From Gemmatimonadaceae bacterium (GTDB lineage Bacteria; Gemmatimonadota; Gemmatimonadetes; Gemmatimonadales; Gemmatimonadaceae): a DNA stretch of 64,000 nucleotides. Shown here piece after piece: positions 62,607 to 64,000 of this stretch. Position numbers and translations under genes: made by a program. Position 1 is the stretch's first letter; the number at the start of each line of letters is the position of its first letter. The notes beneath the pieces were generated by a model. That model did not search any database and was not told where the DNA came from. It saw only the letters and a list, made by a program, of their open reading frames with translations. The stretch is from contig JAICLZ010000001.1 in assembly GCA_025929535.1 (NCBI GenBank), forward strand, positions 112,847 through 176,846, given 5' to 3'.

Positions 62607-63874
62607 ACCCGCACGAGCGCGTACTCCCTCGCGCCCTTCCTGAGCAGGAGATGCCGCGCGACCAGCATCTGCTCGCTCCGCACGACCCGCTCCTCCGCGC
62701 TCAACTTCTTCCCATTCACCGACAGCCCGCCCTGCTCGAGCAGTCGCCTGGCCGCTCCCTTGCTCGGCGCGAGCTTCGCCGCGACGAACAGATCGACTCC
62801 GTCGATTCCCTCCGCCGGGAGCGCGGGCATCTCGACGAAGGGCACCTCTTCTCGCAACGCCTCGATCGCCTCCGCGGAGAGTGACGCCGCATCCCCCCGC
62901 CCGAACAACAGCGCCGACACATCGGTCGCCGCCTTTGCGGCCGCCGCACCGTGCACGCGCGTCGTCACGTCGCGCGCGAGCGCCTGCTGCGCAGCCCGGC
63001 GCTCCGGATGTGCCTCGAGCTCGCGCTCGAGCGCCTCGATCTCCTCGCGCGTCAGCAGCGTGAAGTAGCGCAGAAAGCGCGATGCATCGCGATCGTCCAC
63101 GTTCACCCAGAATTGATAGAACCGGTACGGCGACGTCAGCTTCGGATCGAGCCACACCGCGCCCGCCTCCGTCTTTCCGAACTTCGTTCCCGCAGCCGTC
63201 GTCACCAGCGGCATCGTCATCGCATGCGCCTCCACGCCCTCCACTCTCCTCACGAGCTCGATTCCCGCCGTGATGTTGCCCCACTGATCGCTGCCCCCGA
63301 TCTGCAGCGTGCACCCGACGCGCCGGTACAGCTCCAGAAAGTCCTTCGCCTGGAGGAGCATGTAGCTGAATTCGGTGTATGAAATGCCACCTTCTTCCAT
63401 CCGCGAGCGCACGGATTCCTTCTGCATCATGTAGCTCACCGTGAAGTGCTTTCCCACATCGCGCATGAAGTCCACGGCCTTCATGTCGAGCAGCCACTCG
63501 GCGTTGTCACGCATGATCGCGCCGCGCGGCTCGCCGAACTCCAGGAAGCGCTCGAGCTGCCGCTGAATCGCGCGCGAGTTCGCCTCCACAGTCTCCGGCG
63601 TGTTCAGCTGCCGCTCGGCAGTCTTGCCACTCGGATCGCCGATCATCCCGGTGCCGCCGCCAATGAGCACCACCGGGCGATGCCCCGCGCGCTGCAGATG
63701 CGCGAGCCCCATCACGGGCACGAGATTCCCGACGTGCAGACTCGTCGCCGTTGGATCGAAGCCGCAGTAGCCGGTCACGACACCCGTACCGAGCGCCGCA
63801 TCGAGCGGCTCCGTGTGCTGGTACAGCAGTCCGCGCCACGTGAGCTCGGCGAGCAGCGAATTCATGTTGGACAT
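62597..63874 (-). CDS. tyrS: Tyrosyl-tRNA synthetase
   Basis: Charges tRNA-Tyr (425 aa). The class I signatures are HVGN (47-50) for HIGH and KFGKT (231-235) for KMSKS. The tyrosine-binding GYCGFDPTATSLH and QIGGSDQWGN are intact, and the C-terminal S4 domain begins near residue 355 (LLEQGGLSVNGKKLS). The sequence is of the TyrRS type with KFGKT, as in E. coli and Bacillus. ATG 63874 is preferred because the frame upstream reads into the promoter. Confidence 0.96.
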   Translation of the reverse strand: MSNMNSLLAELTWRGLLYQHTEPLDAALGTGVVTGYCGFDPTATSLHVGNLVPVMGLAHLQRAGHRPVVLIGGGTGMIGDPSGKTAERQLNTPETVEANSRAIQRQLERFLEFGEPRGAIMRDNAEWLLDMKAVDFMRDVGKHFTVSYMMQKESVRSRMEEGGISYTEFSYMLLQAKDFLELYRRVGCTLQIGGSDQWGNITAGIELVRRVEGVEAHAMTMPLVTTAAGTKFGKTEAGAVWLDPKLTSPYRFYQFWVNVDDRDASRFLRYFTLLTREEIEALERELEAHPERRAAQQALARDVTTRVHGAAAAKAATDVSALLFGRGDAASLSAEAIEALREEVPFVEMPALPAEGIDGVDLFVAAKLAPSKGAARRLLEQGGLSVNGKKLSAEERVVRSEQMLVARHLLLRKGAREYALVRVGK

Positions 63875-63880
63875 CGCACA

Positions 63881-63909
63881 AACATAGATGACACACGCGG
63901 TTGTGTCAC
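63881..63909 (-). promoter_or_regulatory. tyrS promoter
   Basis: GTGACA (63909-63904), 17 bases, TATGTT (63886-63881) on the minus strand. The -10 ends six bases before ATG 63874, so transcription would begin at or next to the start codon. No ribosome-binding site is present. Confidence 0.5.
63889..63908. promoter_or_regulatory. Perfect palindrome, candidate operator, in the tyrS promoter
   Basis: TGACACA, six bases, TGTGTCA: a perfect 7-bp inverted repeat of 20 bases total, lying between the -35 and -10 of tyrS and overlapping the -35. It has the size and symmetry of a site for a homodimeric repressor. The same DNA is upstream of the divergent promoter at 63920. Confidence 0.5.
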
Positions 63910-63919
63910 CACGGCCGCG

Positions 63920-63948
63920 TTGCCGCACCCTCTCTCCGACGTTAGCAT
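63920..63948 (+). promoter_or_regulatory. Promoter of the divergent right-edge gene
   Basis: TTGCCG (63920-63925), 17 bases, TAGCAT (63943-63948), ending 11 bases before ATG 63960. No ribosome-binding site lies between, so a very short leader is predicted. Confidence 0.45.
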
Positions 63949-63959
63949 TTCACTCTTCT

Positions 63960-64000
63960 ATGGCTGACTTTCCGCTCGGCAGGCGCTTCTGGCGTGAGCG
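63960..64000 (+). CDS. Start of an unidentified gene, cut by the window edge
   Basis: ATG 63960 opens MADFPLGRRFWRE and the frame leaves the window after 13 codons. Nothing can be said about function. A well-placed promoter upstream and divergence from tyrS support a real gene start. Confidence 0.4.
   Translation, partial: MADFPLGRRFWRE

Overview
The window is GC-rich, densely coded bacterial chromosome from a diderm (Gram-negative-type) organism. It carries outer-membrane assembly genes (Omp85/TamA-like and a 1,532-residue TamB-like protein), a lipid A-type acyltransferase, an MsbA-like exporter and lipoprotein-processing Lgt. A GWxTD-domain protein with TPRs, a DUF6941 protein, a PorX-type PglZ response regulator and frequent GTG/TTG starts point to Gemmatimonadota. 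That assignment is inference from gene content; no rRNA gene is present to test it. I see no tRNA, rRNA, CRISPR array, transposase or prophage gene. No gene-free stretch exceeds about 200 bases; the longest are 4984-5179 and 50977-51166.

Layout. 0-5.2 kb (minus): an RpoD-like sigma factor, then glycolate oxidase glcD-glcE-glcF and a HAD-like gene cut by the window edge, apparently one transcript from a good promoter at 5089-5117. 5.2-8.2 kb (minus): a 58-residue membrane peptide, aroB, a cobalamin adenosyltransferase and a Ser/Thr kinase. 8.2-10.1 kb (plus): ferredoxin-NADP reductase, a zinc-ribbon protein and a DinB-like protein with no standard start codon. 10.1-13.2 kb (minus): dipeptide ABC binding lipoprotein and DppB permease, then a LiaF-like protein. 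13.3-26.4 kb (plus): GGDEF-type response regulator, Omp85/TamA, TamB, lipid kinase, hybrid histidine kinase, an NtrC-like regulator lacking GAFTGA, two small proteins and an NlpC/P60 peptidase. 27.0-31.5 kb (plus): EamA transporter, HAD phosphatase, CYTH enzyme, an unrecognised protein, AcpS and FTR1.

31.5-53.8 kb is one long minus-strand block, listed here in transcription order: a small unknown protein, a DnaB-core ATPase, YebC, RuvC, RuvA, aminotransferase, RuvB, TPR protein, GWxTD protein, QueA, Tgt, YajC, Def, Fmt, TenI, ThiS, ThiG, RsmB, PASTA protein, Rpe, TlpA, YbbR-like, TsaD, Lgt, DUF411 protein and a flavin monooxygenase. Most of these are coupled by 1-4 base stop/start overlaps. 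53.9-62.5 kb (plus): PorX, MsbA-like ABC exporter, glycosyltransferase, LpxL-like acyltransferase, DppC permease, class V aminotransferase and a lipoprotein. At the right end, tyrS (minus) diverges from a truncated gene across an 85-base region holding overlapping promoters and a perfect palindrome.

The points I rate most interesting are: a near-identical C-terminal tail (GQR-x-SWWSR-x-F) on the Ser/Thr kinase and on a TPR protein 40 kb away; a PASTA protein without a kinase in the slot between rsmB and rpe where PASTA kinases usually sit; the NtrC-like regulator without its sigma-54 loop; a palindromic low-GC island between ruvC and ruvA; and several promoters placed so close to start codons that leaderless transcripts are likely.
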